Shown piece by piece: positions 31,880 through 41,012 of a stretch of DNA of 52,965 nucleotides. Each line of letters opens with the position of its first letter. The first letter of the stretch is position 1. This stretch comes from Nostoc sp. FACHB-892 (GTDB taxonomy: Bacteria > Cyanobacteriota > Cyanobacteriia > Cyanobacteriales > Nostocaceae): contig NZ_JACJTR010000041.1 in the NCBI RefSeq assembly GCF_014698795.1, forward strand, positions 1-52,965. The letters are read 5' to 3'. The position numbers were made by a program, and so were the translations under genes. The notes beneath the pieces are model-generated. The model did not search any database and was not told the origin of the DNA. It saw nothing but the letters and a program-made list of their open reading frames with translations.

Positions 31880-32148
31880 TCAGCAATACGCTCCATTGCA
31901 CCACCAAAGCTTACAGCAACATCATAACCAATCCGTATAGTAAACAATCTAGCATTAGGGTTTTTCTGTTTTAACTTTAACGCTGTCTCTACACCAGTTG
32001 GATCAATCCCATATTCACCAGTAAGAGCATCAATCACAATCATCTTGCCGATATTGTCACCAGACTCGACATTTTGACGAATACCGTTTTCGTAAAACTG
32101 TTTAGCTCTTAGGGCTACTTCTTCTACACTCCAGAAAATTGATTGCAT
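31876..32148 (-). CDS. Partner protein of the aspartic protease
   Basis: Ninety residues. A helical N-terminus (EEVALRAKQFYENGIRQNVE) leads to a domain with IGKMIVIDALTGEYGID and ARLFTIRIGYDVAVSFGG. It is translationally coupled to the protease. Likely substrate, adaptor or antitoxin-like partner by position alone. Confidence 0.7.
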   Translation of the reverse strand: MQSIFWSVEEVALRAKQFYENGIRQNVESGDNIGKMIVIDALTGEYGIDPTGVETALKLKQKNPNARLFTIRIGYDVAVSFGGAMERIAE

Positions 32149-32241
32149 TACAATTACACCAAATGATTGCTTCTGAAATCATTGTAGTTTCAGAACTATA
32201 TAAAGGCGTTTATTGTTCTTAACAGGTAGCCAAAAATCTTT

Positions 32242-32443
32242 GGTCATGCCACAAACCTGGATTTTAATCCTTTTTACTCAAATAAGTTAAGTAATTAAGT
32301 AAATCATTAACTCTAAGCTCACTACCAGTGGCTAATCGCACTGGTAGAAAAAAAGCTGAAATTCTCCAAGTCCTTCAAGAGCAAGCGTTTGAGCAAATTG
32401 AGTTAAAAGAATAAGTTACTCAATTACTTAACTCAATTACTTA
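32242..32443 (+). pseudogene. Relic of a second par locus
   Basis: 32242-32310 resembles the DNA before parA (45001-45068): both read ATGCCACAAACC, then GGATTTT, then AAGTTAAGTAA. At 32328-32414 the reading frame VANRTGRKKAEILQVLQEQAFEQI matches the C-terminus of the ribbon-helix-helix partner of parA (46040-46124). It is followed by the same tandem ACTCAATTACTTA 13-mers (32418-32443). parA and most of its partner are missing between the two pieces, so this is a deleted copy of the 45-46 kb locus that keeps its flanking sites. Confidence 0.8.
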
Positions 32444-32586
32444 TTATCTAGCTCAAAAACTGACTGGCAGCGCTCTTTGAATTCATCGCGTTCAGCTTTC
32501 CATTGCGCTTTGTGCTGTTCTGACCACTGAATTTCTGGAAAAATCCTACCCCGGCGTACTGCACGAGCAGACTTGGCTGAAGTCAT
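32437..32586 (-). CDS. Small basic protein of 49 residues
   Basis: Reads MTSAKSARAVRRGRIFPEIQ, then WSEQHKAQWKAERDEFKERCQ, ending FELDNK. It is basic then helical and charged, with a Trp-rich middle typical of small conserved cyanobacterial plasmid proteins. Its 3' end overlaps the last 13-mer of the par relic, so its tail may have been formed by that rearrangement. No family name known to me. Confidence 0.6.
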   Translation of the reverse strand: MTSAKSARAVRRGRIFPEIQWSEQHKAQWKAERDEFKERCQSVFELDNK

Positions 32587-32828
32587 AGTTAATTATCTGT
32601 TGAGTGCAATATCTATATTTTCCACCATTCTGGCAAGGGAAAAGCGATCGCGATGCAAGTGAGTATTTTATCGCCTAATGCTTGCACAAAAGTGTCATTT
32701 AAATCCAAAGCATCATAAAAATCTAATTCATCCTCAGTTGAGTGTAAATATTAACTAAGGATGAACTAGCTTTACAGATTTATTTTTAAGTAATTATAGT
32801 TTGACTAAATGGGAATGCAATTTAGCAT

Positions 32829-33185
32829 TTAAATTCCTAAACGTTTGCATTCGCTATCCATTAATTGATCGTACATTGCCAGTTTTGAGCGAATCGATTC
32901 GTACAATTTGTCTAAATGTTCGGGATCGCACTTGCACTTGTTGACCATTTGCTCAAACCATTTAAAACGCTTTTTGTCACTACGTCCAGCTTTGAAATCT
33001 ACAAGAACACCCCAAAGGCATTCAGTTCCTGTAGTGGGTAGAAACCCCATTGAGACTGCCTCTTGTTGTGCAAAAAGGTTGTACCGTTGGATGATTTTGA
33101 GGTTGAGAGTCTCTTGTTGTGGTGTCATGGGTTTGGGGTCAAATCCATTCTTTTGGTTGCGTTGAATCTTACGACGTTTGGTCAT
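32829..33185 (-). CDS. Unknown basic protein
   Basis: A 118-residue basic protein (MTKRRKIQRNQKNGFDPKP) with a helical body and CKCDPEHLDKLYE in the last third. GAGGAATAAAT lies before the ATG. A perfect palindrome 40 bp upstream suggests control by a dimeric repressor. No family recognised. Confidence 0.65.
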   Translation of the reverse strand: MTKRRKIQRNQKNGFDPKPMTPQQETLNLKIIQRYNLFAQQEAVSMGFLPTTGTECLWGVLVDFKAGRSDKKRFKWFEQMVNKCKCDPEHLDKLYESIRSKLAMYDQLMDSECKRLGI

Positions 33186-33224
33186 ATTTATTCCTCAATT
33201 TTTTATTTGAGATATGCAATCATA

Positions 33225-33246
33225 TTATAGTACAAATGTACTATAA
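33225..33246. promoter_or_regulatory. Perfect operator palindrome
   Basis: TTATAGTACA (33225-33234) and TGTACTATAA (33237-33246) are perfect ten-base arms separated by AA, 40 bp before the gene starting at 33185. Confidence 0.65.
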
Positions 33247-33442
33247 AAAAGAAAACTTATTTTTTGATAATTAACTTATGCGCGATTGCAACGGTTGTAG
33301 TTGTGATTTAAAAACGAGTATTGGGACACATTCACAAAGTCATTCCCAAAACGGGAATGATATTTGAGGACTTTGAGCAAGAAAGGGTGCATCACCGAAC
33401 AGCACACCGCAGACATCGCTCTTTAGTTATGGGAGAAGCTGA

Positions 33443-33772
33443 GGCGATCGCATCTACAACGACTTCCAACAAGCCCAAATCCCAATAGAGTGGGTCAACG
33501 CCAGCAGTGATAGCCGCAACTATAACCCGGACGAACAAAGCATCAAACTCATAACCATGTACTCCAGCAAAGGGCTAGAGTTTCCAGTGGTGCTTATTCC
33601 CGGTATTGGTTTTATGCCTGACCAGTACAGTCACGGTACACCAGAAGAAGAAGCGCGACTATTGTATGTGGCGATGACACGGGCGATTGAGCAGTTGATT
33701 CTGACAAGCGATCGCTCCTCAGAATTTACCAGCCGTTTGGAGACAGTATTAGGTAAAGTGGCAGTAATTTGA
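33443..33772 (+). pseudogene. Remnant of a UvrD/Rep-family helicase
   Basis: The open frame after a stop at 33440 reads GDRIYNDFQQAQIPIEWVNA, then IKLITMYSSKGLEFPVVLIPG (helicase motif V region) and EEEARLLYVAMTRAIEQLIL (motif VI region), the C-terminal part of a superfamily 1A helicase. The ATPase half with motifs I-IV is absent, so this is a fragment of about 110 residues. A short frame starting at ATG 33557 is only its last third. Confidence 0.85.
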
Positions 33773-33882
33773 TTGTGTTTATCCTTCATTCAAGCGAGGA
33801 AAGCGATCGCTCTCTCCATCAAGAGAGGAAAAGTTAAGGATGCGTAGTTTACCAATCGCGCTCAAGGCTAAAAATAAGCAAT

Positions 33883-34434
33883 TTAACCAAGATAAGGATA
33901 TTGTGGCGGTTTGATTTTCAATAATTCTGTCCAGTATTTTATAGCATTATGTTTGGTGGTTTCGATGTCACGCGATTTGTGAACTCTGCCTATTTCCATT
34001 AGAAAATATGTAAGTTTAATAGCAGTAAGTAAGTTAATCAACCCTACCGCTTTAAAATGTTGTAAAAATAAGTGAATAATAGTTTGTAATTTTTGTTTAT
34101 GACGAAAATACATCCACCATTTTATTTGATGTATGGCAATGCTGGTTTGATAAACTAATGTAGTTTCTACTTGGGTTAATTTATCTTTAGCTTGATAATA
34201 AAACTGCATTTCTTTGTCAAAATTACCTGCTTTCTGGGCTAAAGCAGCATCATCCGCTAATTGATAAGCCTGACTAATTAAGTTACCCGCCGTTTCTGCC
34301 TGCTGTTGAGTATAACCAAGTTTCATATATATAGTAGCTGCTGCTAATGCCAATTCTGTAAACTCCTCAGCATCATGTAACCAATATATTTGTGCTTGTA
34401 ATTCCCCTAGTGTGGCTGCTAAAGTCTCATTCAT
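33883..34434 (-). CDS. Helical protein of unknown function
   Basis: A 183-residue, nearly all-helical protein. The first 100 residues have a TPR-like look (LAAAATIYMKLGYTQQQAETAGNLISQAYQLADDAALAQKAGNFDKEMQFYYQAKDKL). The second half is more basic and aromatic. AGGA sits six or seven bases before the ATG. Function unknown. Confidence 0.65.
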   Translation of the reverse strand: MNETLAATLGELQAQIYWLHDAEEFTELALAAATIYMKLGYTQQQAETAGNLISQAYQLADDAALAQKAGNFDKEMQFYYQAKDKLTQVETTLVYQTSIAIHQIKWWMYFRHKQKLQTIIHLFLQHFKAVGLINLLTAIKLTYFLMEIGRVHKSRDIETTKHNAIKYWTELLKIKPPQYPYLG

Positions 34435-34686
34435 AACTTTTCCTATAAAGCAATCTGGTAGTGATTGACCATAGCAGTATTTTAGGTGTTAGGCGATGCC
34501 TACTGCCTACGGCGGCAAGCTACGCGCCCCCCAATCAAGAGAGAAAATTAAGCAATTGCTCCTGTTGAATTTACCAGTCGTTTGGAGACAGCACTCTTCA
34601 AGGTCACAGTTAAAGCAACATAATTCAAGCGAGGAAACTTTATATATGGGTTATGATGAGCGATAGCAGCTTGCAACAGAAGCGAG

Positions 34687-34806
34687 TTATGATTTTGCAG
34701 GTTCTAATAAAACTATTAAACTGTTTTCCCATTCATCGAAGAAACCATCAGTCCATCGGTCAATTCTGCCGTCTTTATCAATGCGTGGTGATATAACTCT
34801 CTCGTA
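34687..34806 (-). pseudogene. C-terminal fragment, DUF3696-like
   Basis: In the frame overlapping the end of the next gene, the minus strand reads RVISPRIDKDGRIDRWTDGF, then FDEWENSLIVLLEPAKS and a stop. The GRIxxWxxGFFDE pattern is typical of the end of AAA-type proteins carrying the DUF3696 tail. No ATPase part is present. It may have been joined by a frameshift to the gene at 34778-35095. Confidence 0.45.
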
Positions 34807-35095
34807 ATCCTGGGAAGCATTTATCAATGAGTTCGTTGACTCTGGGATCATTGGCTATCTCTTTATCCCAATTAAAAAAAGTTTCTTCACCCTTTTCTTT
34901 AAGGTTCCTCTTGAGGTATTTTATAAGTTTTTGAGGTGTTAAATCATCTAAAAAATCATCTAAACTCTCTGTGTGATAAGCCTCAAATTCTTCAGATATA
35001 CACGAGATTATACATGAGTAATCTAGGTTGAATTCAATATTTACGGTAATTCGTCTAATGTTATCGTTGTAATTGTAGACTTTTGGAAGTTTCAT
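34778..35095 (-). CDS. Unknown acidic protein
   Basis: A 105-residue acidic protein (EEFEAYHTESLDDFLDDLTPQKLIKYLKRNLKEKGEETFFNWDKE). No recognised motif. Its last few residues (SYITTH) run into a different frame that continues as a DUF3696-like tail, so the natural C-terminus may have been longer. It is among decayed fragments. Confidence 0.5.
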   Translation of the reverse strand: MKLPKVYNYNDNIRRITVNIEFNLDYSCIISCISEEFEAYHTESLDDFLDDLTPQKLIKYLKRNLKEKGEETFFNWDKEIANDPRVNELIDKCFPGLRESYITTH

Positions 35096-35104
35096 AAACG
35101 TTAA

Positions 35105-35284
35105 TTAGGTAGGCGAGCGCTTACCTTTGTGATCAGTCGAATTTTTCAGTATTTCAAAAAGCGTTGGTGACAGCACCTCTAAGTCTATAGGTTGACCAGT
35201 GTAGATGACATCTATAAAGTCTTGAGGGTGAAAGATTCCGTGAGGAATACCATCTCCTTTTAACCAACCTCTACCAGAGTAACA
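35105..35284 (-). pseudogene. Possible protein remnant without start
   Basis: A minus-strand open frame without a convincing start codon reads YSGRGWLKGDGIPHGIFHPQ, then DFIDVIYTGQPIDLEVLSPT, ending GKRSPT. Composition is protein-like and unlike random frames nearby. It looks like the tail of a lost gene. Family not recognised. Confidence 0.4.
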
Positions 35285-35368
35285 TTAAGCCGAATGGCAT
35301 CCTTATGACGGTAAAGCCTAACTCTACTACTTCTGAAAACTGAACTTTGATATGTTATTGCCATATTG

Positions 35369-36532
35369 TCAAAAACGAGCTAGATTGCGAGACTCAGCAA
35401 AGATATTAATGAGGTCAACAACAGCAGTTGATAGTACACCAGGAAAAGAAGCGGTATCACCAAAGACAGTAGAAAATCTGATAGCCACATCTTCTTTAAG
35501 TGCTAGCGAGAGTGAACCTGATGTGATGTAGTTTCTGTAAGCTAACTCTAAATGAGGTTGAGCCAGATGTAATTTTGCCTGAGACGGTAAGCGATCGCGC
35601 TTGGTGTGTGAATTGAAATTAGGGTCAGCAGGTACTAAGTTCCAAAGTTCGTTAATCGGATAGAGAGATACAGGTAAAAGGTGGTCTAAATCATACCTGA
35701 TACCATAACAAATGTGCTTTTGTGTCCAAGGGCAAACAAACTCTGTTCCTGACATCAACAGTACATCAACATGGTTGCGTTCCCAACTCAAAGGTCTGCG
35801 GTTGTCTGGTCTATCTGTTAGCAGCTGATAAATAAAACCTCGATGCACTTTAGTGTGATTTTCTTGTTGGACTTTTTCAGTAAACAAGCACCATTCATGA
35901 ATACAAAGTGCTTCAATCCACAATGACATCTCCCCAAAAGTGTGCCACAGATCGGCTTGAATTACTAAGCATTTGTCTTCTGGTTTAGTACCTGGAATTG
36001 CTACAACTTGAGTGCTAAGTTCTGCATACTTTAAAGGTTTATCAAACACACTCCAGTGACCAAACCCTGCATATCTAACAGGCATTTCAATTGCTTTACT
36101 AATGGCAGTGAGGGCAGCTTGGTAGACTTGACGTAACGGTTTGGAGTAGGCAAGATATTTTCGCGGGACTCTCAACTCGTTGATGAGGAAAAAGCCATCG
36201 CTAGGGCTTGAGGTTCCGCCAACAATTGATTCCCATTCACAGCGTAGTTTCTCTAACTGAGGACGAAACGACATATCATTTCGCAATTGACCGTTCAGTG
36301 TTGCTCGTTGCCCTTGCAAGATAGGTTCGCGGGGTTTGACAAACGGCCAATAGTAAGCCACCCAAAACTGTGCTAGTAAACGCAAAGGAACTGCTACGTC
36401 TGCTCTTAGGTTCCGCAAATCAGGGAAGCTGAGGACAACATCATTAATCGCACGCAGCAAGGCAATTTTGTAGCTTGTAGCTTTTGTATCGTGCTTGAGA
36501 ATTGTACTGATGATTTTGCTTCCCGATGACAT
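35369..36532 (-). CDS. HNH endonuclease, defence-type
   Basis: A 387-residue protein. A helical N-terminal domain (about 1-230) of a type often seen in restriction-like nucleases is followed by a C-terminal HNH core: FVCPWTQKHICYGIRYDLDHLLPVS, then ELWNLVPADPNFNSHTKRDRLPS, with the catalytic His in LDHLLP and Asn residues in WNLVP and FNSHTK. It is 17 bp downstream of the small gene at 36550-36789 and near the second HNH protein at 36798. Restriction of foreign DNA is a family-level inference. Confidence 0.8.
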   Translation of the reverse strand: MSSGSKIISTILKHDTKATSYKIALLRAINDVVLSFPDLRNLRADVAVPLRLLAQFWVAYYWPFVKPREPILQGQRATLNGQLRNDMSFRPQLEKLRCEWESIVGGTSSPSDGFFLINELRVPRKYLAYSKPLRQVYQAALTAISKAIEMPVRYAGFGHWSVFDKPLKYAELSTQVVAIPGTKPEDKCLVIQADLWHTFGEMSLWIEALCIHEWCLFTEKVQQENHTKVHRGFIYQLLTDRPDNRRPLSWERNHVDVLLMSGTEFVCPWTQKHICYGIRYDLDHLLPVSLYPINELWNLVPADPNFNSHTKRDRLPSQAKLHLAQPHLELAYRNYITSGSLSLALKEDVAIRFSTVFGDTASFPGVLSTAVVDLINIFAESRNLARF

Positions 36533-36549
36533 AGCAAGGGTTAAAAAGG

Positions 36550-36789
36550 CTACTCTATAGTATTCCCGTTTTCATCCCGTTTGATTTCTACCACAGTGAC
36601 ATCAAAACTTTCCCATTCTTGGACTGTAAAGCCTGCCTCTGCTTCTTCAGGAAACCTAGTTGCCATTTTCTCCCAAGCTTCTTCTTCGCTTTCAGCCCAG
36701 ATATAATGACCCTGGCGTTCTCTAAGGTCATCGCGCCCAGTGCAGTTGTGTAAGTATAATGCGTTACGTGTACAGCGATATTCTCTCAT
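36550..36789 (-). CDS. Small acidic protein of unknown function
   Basis: Seventy-nine residues starting MREYRCTRNALYLHNCTGRD and containing HYIWAESEEEAWEKMATRFP, a layout common in small cyanobacterial proteins that add a modified-residue-like helix to a beta strand. It is probably co-transcribed with the HNH gene downstream. The start codon is only eight bases from the divergent start at 36798, so each promoter must lie inside the other's coding region. Confidence 0.65.
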   Translation of the reverse strand: MREYRCTRNALYLHNCTGRDDLRERQGHYIWAESEEEAWEKMATRFPEEAEAGFTVQEWESFDVTVVEIKRDENGNTIE

Positions 36790-36797
36790 AACTGCGA

Positions 36798-37763
36798 ATG
36801 GCCAAAGATTTAGCTTACTACGTTAAGAAATTTTCTCCAAAGTCTGTTGTTGGGAAGCTAGGCTTAAATGTTAGCCCTGGTGCGCCCAATAAACCGATTT
36901 TGCTTTTATCTATCATTGAAATGATAACTACTGGGCAAATAGTGAGAAACCAAATTCCTCTATCTGCTGAACTCATCGCCACATTTCTCAAACTGTGGAG
37001 CCACTTAGAACCAGTACGCAAGCCGGATATAGGCTTACCTTTTTACCACCTCATCAGTGACGGTTTCTGGTATTTTGAGATGAAACTGGGGTTTGAATCA
37101 CTGATTGCTGCCAAGGTGAAAATCAGAACTCCCAGCACCATCAGGCAAACTGTAGAGTATGCTTACCTTGATGATGAACTCTGGTCACTGCTGCAAAACG
37201 AGAGCAATCGCACTGTACTAACCCACACACTAATTAATTCATGGTTTAACGAGCGTACACAGGATATCGAGTCATTATTGCAAGTCAACGCCTTTGCTGA
37301 ACTACAAGACCAGTTGCAACGCACTGGTGGCAAGGTCTACCAACCAGAAGAATTAGAAGATGAACAAGCTGTAATTGTGCGAGATGGAGCTTTCCGTAAA
37401 ATTGTAGTCTCAACTTACAATCAACGCTGTGCCTTTTGCGGGTTGCAAATACTCGACTCACTCGGTCAGAACATTGTGGACGGGTCGCACATCAAACCAT
37501 TCTCCCAGTTCTACGACGACCGCATTGATAACGGGCTGTCACTGTGCAAAAATCATCACTGGGCATTTGACCGCTTTTGGTTCACCATTGATGAGGATTA
37601 CACCATCATTGTTGCTGACAACCTGCGAGAGGAATCGCCCAACGCTAGACCGATGCGAGAATTTAGGGGCGATCGCATTATCTTACCCGCCCAGGAACAG
37701 TATTATCCTAGACTTGATTCACTACAATGGCATCGTGAAGAGTTTTCAAGGCGTGCTGCATGA
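36798..37763 (+). CDS. HNH endonuclease with N-terminal substrate-binding domain
   Basis: A 321-residue nuclease. NKPILLLSIIEMITTGQI (about 31-48) belongs to the N-terminal domain seen in many modification-dependent HNH restriction proteins, related in layout to the sulfur-binding domain of ScoMcrA. The HNH core is near 210-260: RCAFCGLQ, DGSHIKPFS, NGLSLCKNHHWAFD. It overlaps the next gene by four bases (ATGA). A type IV restriction role is inferred from the domain layout. Confidence 0.8.
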   Translation: MAKDLAYYVKKFSPKSVVGKLGLNVSPGAPNKPILLLSIIEMITTGQIVRNQIPLSAELIATFLKLWSHLEPVRKPDIGLPFYHLISDGFWYFEMKLGFESLIAAKVKIRTPSTIRQTVEYAYLDDELWSLLQNESNRTVLTHTLINSWFNERTQDIESLLQVNAFAELQDQLQRTGGKVYQPEELEDEQAVIVRDGAFRKIVVSTYNQRCAFCGLQILDSLGQNIVDGSHIKPFSQFYDDRIDNGLSLCKNHHWAFDRFWFTIDEDYTIIVADNLREESPNARPMREFRGDRIILPAQEQYYPRLDSLQWHREEFSRRAA

Positions 37764-38031
37764 GCAAAAAACCTAGAGGTTGGTTTAATGAAATTGTTAT
37801 TCGTCCCGTTGTTCATGTAGACGGTTACGAAAGCTATGAAAAGATGTGCGGTATTGTTGCCGATATTTACTACTCTGCGGAGGAACAAAAGCTACTGCGC
37901 CAATTAAGGACTAATCCCGCAGAATCGATGTACATCACCCTGTACACCTTGTTTAAAGTAGGTCAAGCTAAATGTCCTGCTTATTGGGTGAACAAAGATT
38001 TACTCGAAGCATTACTGCAATCGGTTTTAAC

Positions 38032-39627
38032 CTGGAGTTTGGACTAATTTGGATTCAACCAGCAATTAAGAGAACAGCAAGACAAAGTTACCCAACTTCC
38101 TGGAGAAACTGAGTCAAGTTGAATCATGAGAAAATCACCCGAAACTAAGCAGCAGTTGAGTCAGCTTTGTTAAGTGATTCTTCGGTTTTAGGTTTTTTAG
38201 ATGCGTGTTTTTTGACAGTAGGATAACGCTTACGCGAAGGTGGCTGATGCCCTTGGGCACGGCCAGGTGATTTACCGCGAGTTTTCGGGGGTTGAGCAGG
38301 AGTGCCAATAGTGGCTAAAATTAGGGGAAAGGCTTGTGCTACACGTCCTGGAGACAGTTTATCCTGAGTCGATTGCCAGGGCAAGGGGGAATCAATACAG
38401 GCAAGTCTAGCCAGCCATAATTGCCAAGTTAACAATGGCATCAGGTCACTCCATCGCTCTGCTGCCTGCGTAGAACCAAATTGAGGATGTGTCCAATATA
38501 ATCTCTGCTTGGCAAATCGATACCAATGCTCTAGAGCAAAGCGGCGAAGGTATTTTTGCCAGAGATCGTCTAATGGAGGCATTGTCTGACCCAACCAAGC
38601 TAGCCATAAGGGTTGGAACTTACGATTGCGTCCAACTGGTTTGATGACCTCGACGCGAATGATTTCCATTGCTCGATTTGGGGATTGAAGGAAATGAAAT
38701 CCGCTCCAACGCATTACTTTAACTTGACCGAATTTTAGGTCTTCAACTTCTAAAGTTTCAGTTGCCACGGGCCAAGTTTGGGGGTCATTGAGCTTAAACT
38801 TATGACCATGCTTACAAGGTGCGCCTCGTCCTTTGTAAGTACCGGGTGTACCCCATACACATCGGTTAGATGCTAAACGCAACAACAGGTCTGCATCAAT
38901 TTTCTCCGTGGCTTGGACAAATTTGGCGTTGCCGTAGCCTCGGTCATAAGCAGCAAGCGGTCTTTTTTCTAGTTGCCGACTTACAAGTTTTAGTTGAAAT
39001 GCTGCCCTACTCGTTGGCGTTTCAAAGCTGGTGATCCGTTCATGTCTTAATGGCAATGCCCAACTCCCATCTGCCTCTGGTATCCAAGCTAACGTACTGT
39101 AACTTTGTCCAATACCTACACCAACTCCTCTCTCCCCATGAAAAGTTCTTTCCTTGAGTGTCTTGGCGTCTGGTCTTGGCCAAAAGGTATGATCTCCTGC
39201 TAAAAATGGTTGTGCTTCTGTTTTTACCTCCTCTATCAGTAAATTCAGCAACTTTCTTTTCTGTGGGCGACTATCATGCAGTGCTGCATATATACTCGGC
39301 CATTGCCTCCGAAATACTGGACTTTGGGACAAGCTTACAAATGATTGAATGCTTGGGCTGGTCAATACTGCATCCATCAGTTCAAATACGGCATCTTTCG
39401 CTTTACCTAAACAATCGTAGATTGCTTGCCGGAATTCTTCTAATTGTGTCAGGATCATCACGTCAATGATTTATTGATTACATTCATTGACTCTACAGCA
39501 GTCAGTGTTACTACTGACTGTTTTTCTTTAAACTCTTTAGTCTTCAGTTCAGTACTATTGTCTATTTGTTTATCTGTGATTCTCTAAGTAATTTTTTCTG
39601 AGCCTGAGCTTTTAGTCCAAACTCCAG
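38032..39627. mobile_element. Complete insertion sequence, 1596 bp
   Basis: The ends are 16-bp perfect inverted repeats, CTGGAGTTTGGACTAA, at 38032 and 39627. TTTAAC is present on both sides (38026-38031 and 39628-39633), a six-base target duplication. It encodes one transposase on the minus strand. A second, diverged copy begins at 52283. Insertion is recent enough that the target gene still joins in frame. Confidence 0.92.
38145..39461 (-). CDS. IS4/IS701-like transposase (NF041680 type)
   Basis: A 438-residue DDE-type transposase of a family very common in filamentous cyanobacteria. AGDHTFWPRPDAKTLKERTF holds the first acidic residue. LAAYDRGYGNAKFVQ fits the second (AYDxxYG). The C-terminal RRFALEHWYRFAKQRLYWTHPQ carries the glutamate-containing Y/HxxxF..E region. 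The C-terminus is basic (KKHASKKPKTEES). It fills the IS and looks intact. Confidence 0.9.
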   Translation of the reverse strand: MMILTQLEEFRQAIYDCLGKAKDAVFELMDAVLTSPSIQSFVSLSQSPVFRRQWPSIYAALHDSRPQKRKLLNLLIEEVKTEAQPFLAGDHTFWPRPDAKTLKERTFHGERGVGVGIGQSYSTLAWIPEADGSWALPLRHERITSFETPTSRAAFQLKLVSRQLEKRPLAAYDRGYGNAKFVQATEKIDADLLLRLASNRCVWGTPGTYKGRGAPCKHGHKFKLNDPQTWPVATETLEVEDLKFGQVKVMRWSGFHFLQSPNRAMEIIRVEVIKPVGRNRKFQPLWLAWLGQTMPPLDDLWQKYLRRFALEHWYRFAKQRLYWTHPQFGSTQAAERWSDLMPLLTWQLWLARLACIDSPLPWQSTQDKLSPGRVAQAFPLILATIGTPAQPPKTRGKSPGRAQGHQPPSRKRYPTVKKHASKKPKTEESLNKADSTAA

Positions 39628-40311
39628 TTTAACTGTTGAAATTGACAGTTTAAATTGGGCAATGAAAACGGGAATGTTTATGCTGCCCAAAGGAGTAATT
39701 CTTTCTCCTGAAAATAAGAGCGTTGATGCTGTTTTTTGGCATTACGATAGTGAAGCTGGTATCCTTTATTGGACAGCAACCGATAGGTCTAGTTTCTTTT
39801 GCCGCAGATTTAAACTTGATGCCCAAAAACTTACCTATACCGATTCTGAAGATATTGATCCCAAAGTAGTCAAAGGATTTAATGAATATTTGCACTCAAT
39901 TTTACTACGATTAATTTTGATAATGGAGTGCCGCCCTGAACTTGTAGATTCAACAAGCGAAATAGTTAGGGTAAATAAAGGTTTTGGCAAAGCGCAAGCG
40001 CAAGATTTTTATCAACCACTTTGGCTTGGACTTGGATATCGACTCAAGCGTGAAGGAACGCAAAGTAGTGAAGGCAGTAGCGGTACACATGGCTCTAAGA
40101 GTGTCCATTGGCGTAGAGGCTTCTTACGCAATCAGCCTTACGGAGAAGGCAGGCAGCAAAGAAAATTAGTCTGGATTGAGCCTGTTCTAGTAATGGGTGG
40201 AAAAGAATCATCATGATGACAGACGATGAAATTAATGGCAAATATGAATTTGGTTAATACATCGCACCATCTTGCCCAGCAAACAAGAAATAAAGAGTTA
40301 ATAAAAAAGTT

Positions 40312-40521
40312 ATGTACACGGCTTACCCCTATGTAATCAAAAATGATAGCGGTGCATACCTGCAAACCGATGCAACGATGCTAAACCCTATCTGGGGCAA
40401 TATCGACACTGCAATGCACATTCGCCACTACATTGGTGCAGTAACAATTCAAGAAGTAACAGGCGGTTGGGTCTACCAACTCAACCGCGATTGCCATGAA
40501 TACAATTTCATCAGCTTGTAA
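40312..40521 (+). CDS. Small protein of unknown function
   Basis: Sixty-nine residues starting MYTAYPYVIKNDSGAYLQTD, with GGWVYQLNRDCHEYNFISL at the end. It is beta-rich and aromatic. No family recognised. First of a run of small plus-strand genes reaching 44154. Confidence 0.55.
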   Translation: MYTAYPYVIKNDSGAYLQTDATMLNPIWGNIDTAMHIRHYIGAVTIQEVTGGWVYQLNRDCHEYNFISL

Positions 40522-40592
40522 ATACATAGTTTACTATGTAGAATATTAAGAGTAAGCGATCGCACATTCTGACTATCCCCATTAAAACCATC

Positions 40593-40970
40593 ATGAAACT
40601 GCAACGTATCGAAGCAGGTGAATATCTTACTCCTGATGGTAGGTTTTATGTCCGCAATACTTACTATTCCAACGGTATACCCGGACGGAGTAACACAAGT
40701 TTGGGGTGGTTGATTGAAGATAGAAGCGGGGCAACTCCGTTTCAAAGGAACTACCATCAAAGTAACCTGCGGCGGGTGGATACGCTGACAGAAGCAAAAG
40801 AAATTATTGCTTTGGTTATGGAGTGTGATCGCAAGGAGAAGACATTACTCAGTGCTGGATGGCGTAAGGAAGACAACGCGCAGCCGCCAGGGGTGTGTTG
40901 GCTATCTCCCTACACTGGCAAGTTGTTAACCCGAAGTGAAGCACTGTTGGAACTGAGTTTGATGTCGTGA
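40593..40970 (+). CDS. Unknown protein with repeated aromatic motifs
   Basis: A 125-residue protein. The N-terminal half is beta-rich (EYLTPDGRFYVRNTYYSNG, SLGWLIEDRSG), and the C-terminal half has TLTEAKEIIALVMECDRKEKT and GVCWLSPYTGKLLTRSEALLE. No family recognised. The layout suggests a small regulatory or structural plasmid protein. Confidence 0.6.
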   Translation: MKLQRIEAGEYLTPDGRFYVRNTYYSNGIPGRSNTSLGWLIEDRSGATPFQRNYHQSNLRRVDTLTEAKEIIALVMECDRKEKTLLSAGWRKEDNAQPPGVCWLSPYTGKLLTRSEALLELSLMS

Positions 40971-41012
40971 CCAATAATCCTACTAATTGACACCAAAATT
41001 AAGGACTGCTAT

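Larger units (their letters stand above)
37760..40216 (+). pseudogene. Unknown gene split by an insertion sequence
   Basis: The IS at 38032-39627 with its TTTAAC duplication cuts one gene in two. Joining 37760-38031 to 39634-40216 restores a single open frame of 284 residues without any frameshift: the 5' part ends LLEALLQSVL and continues TVEIDSLNWAMKTGMFMLPK. The C-terminus, HWRRGFLRNQPYGEGRQQRKLVWIEPVLV, is a signature of a widespread plasmid and phage family whose members I associate only loosely with AcrVA2-like proteins. The remaining pieces could still make a truncated 95-residue protein (to 38047) and a 184-residue one (from ATG 39662). It was coupled to the HNH gene by ATGA. Confidence 0.85.
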
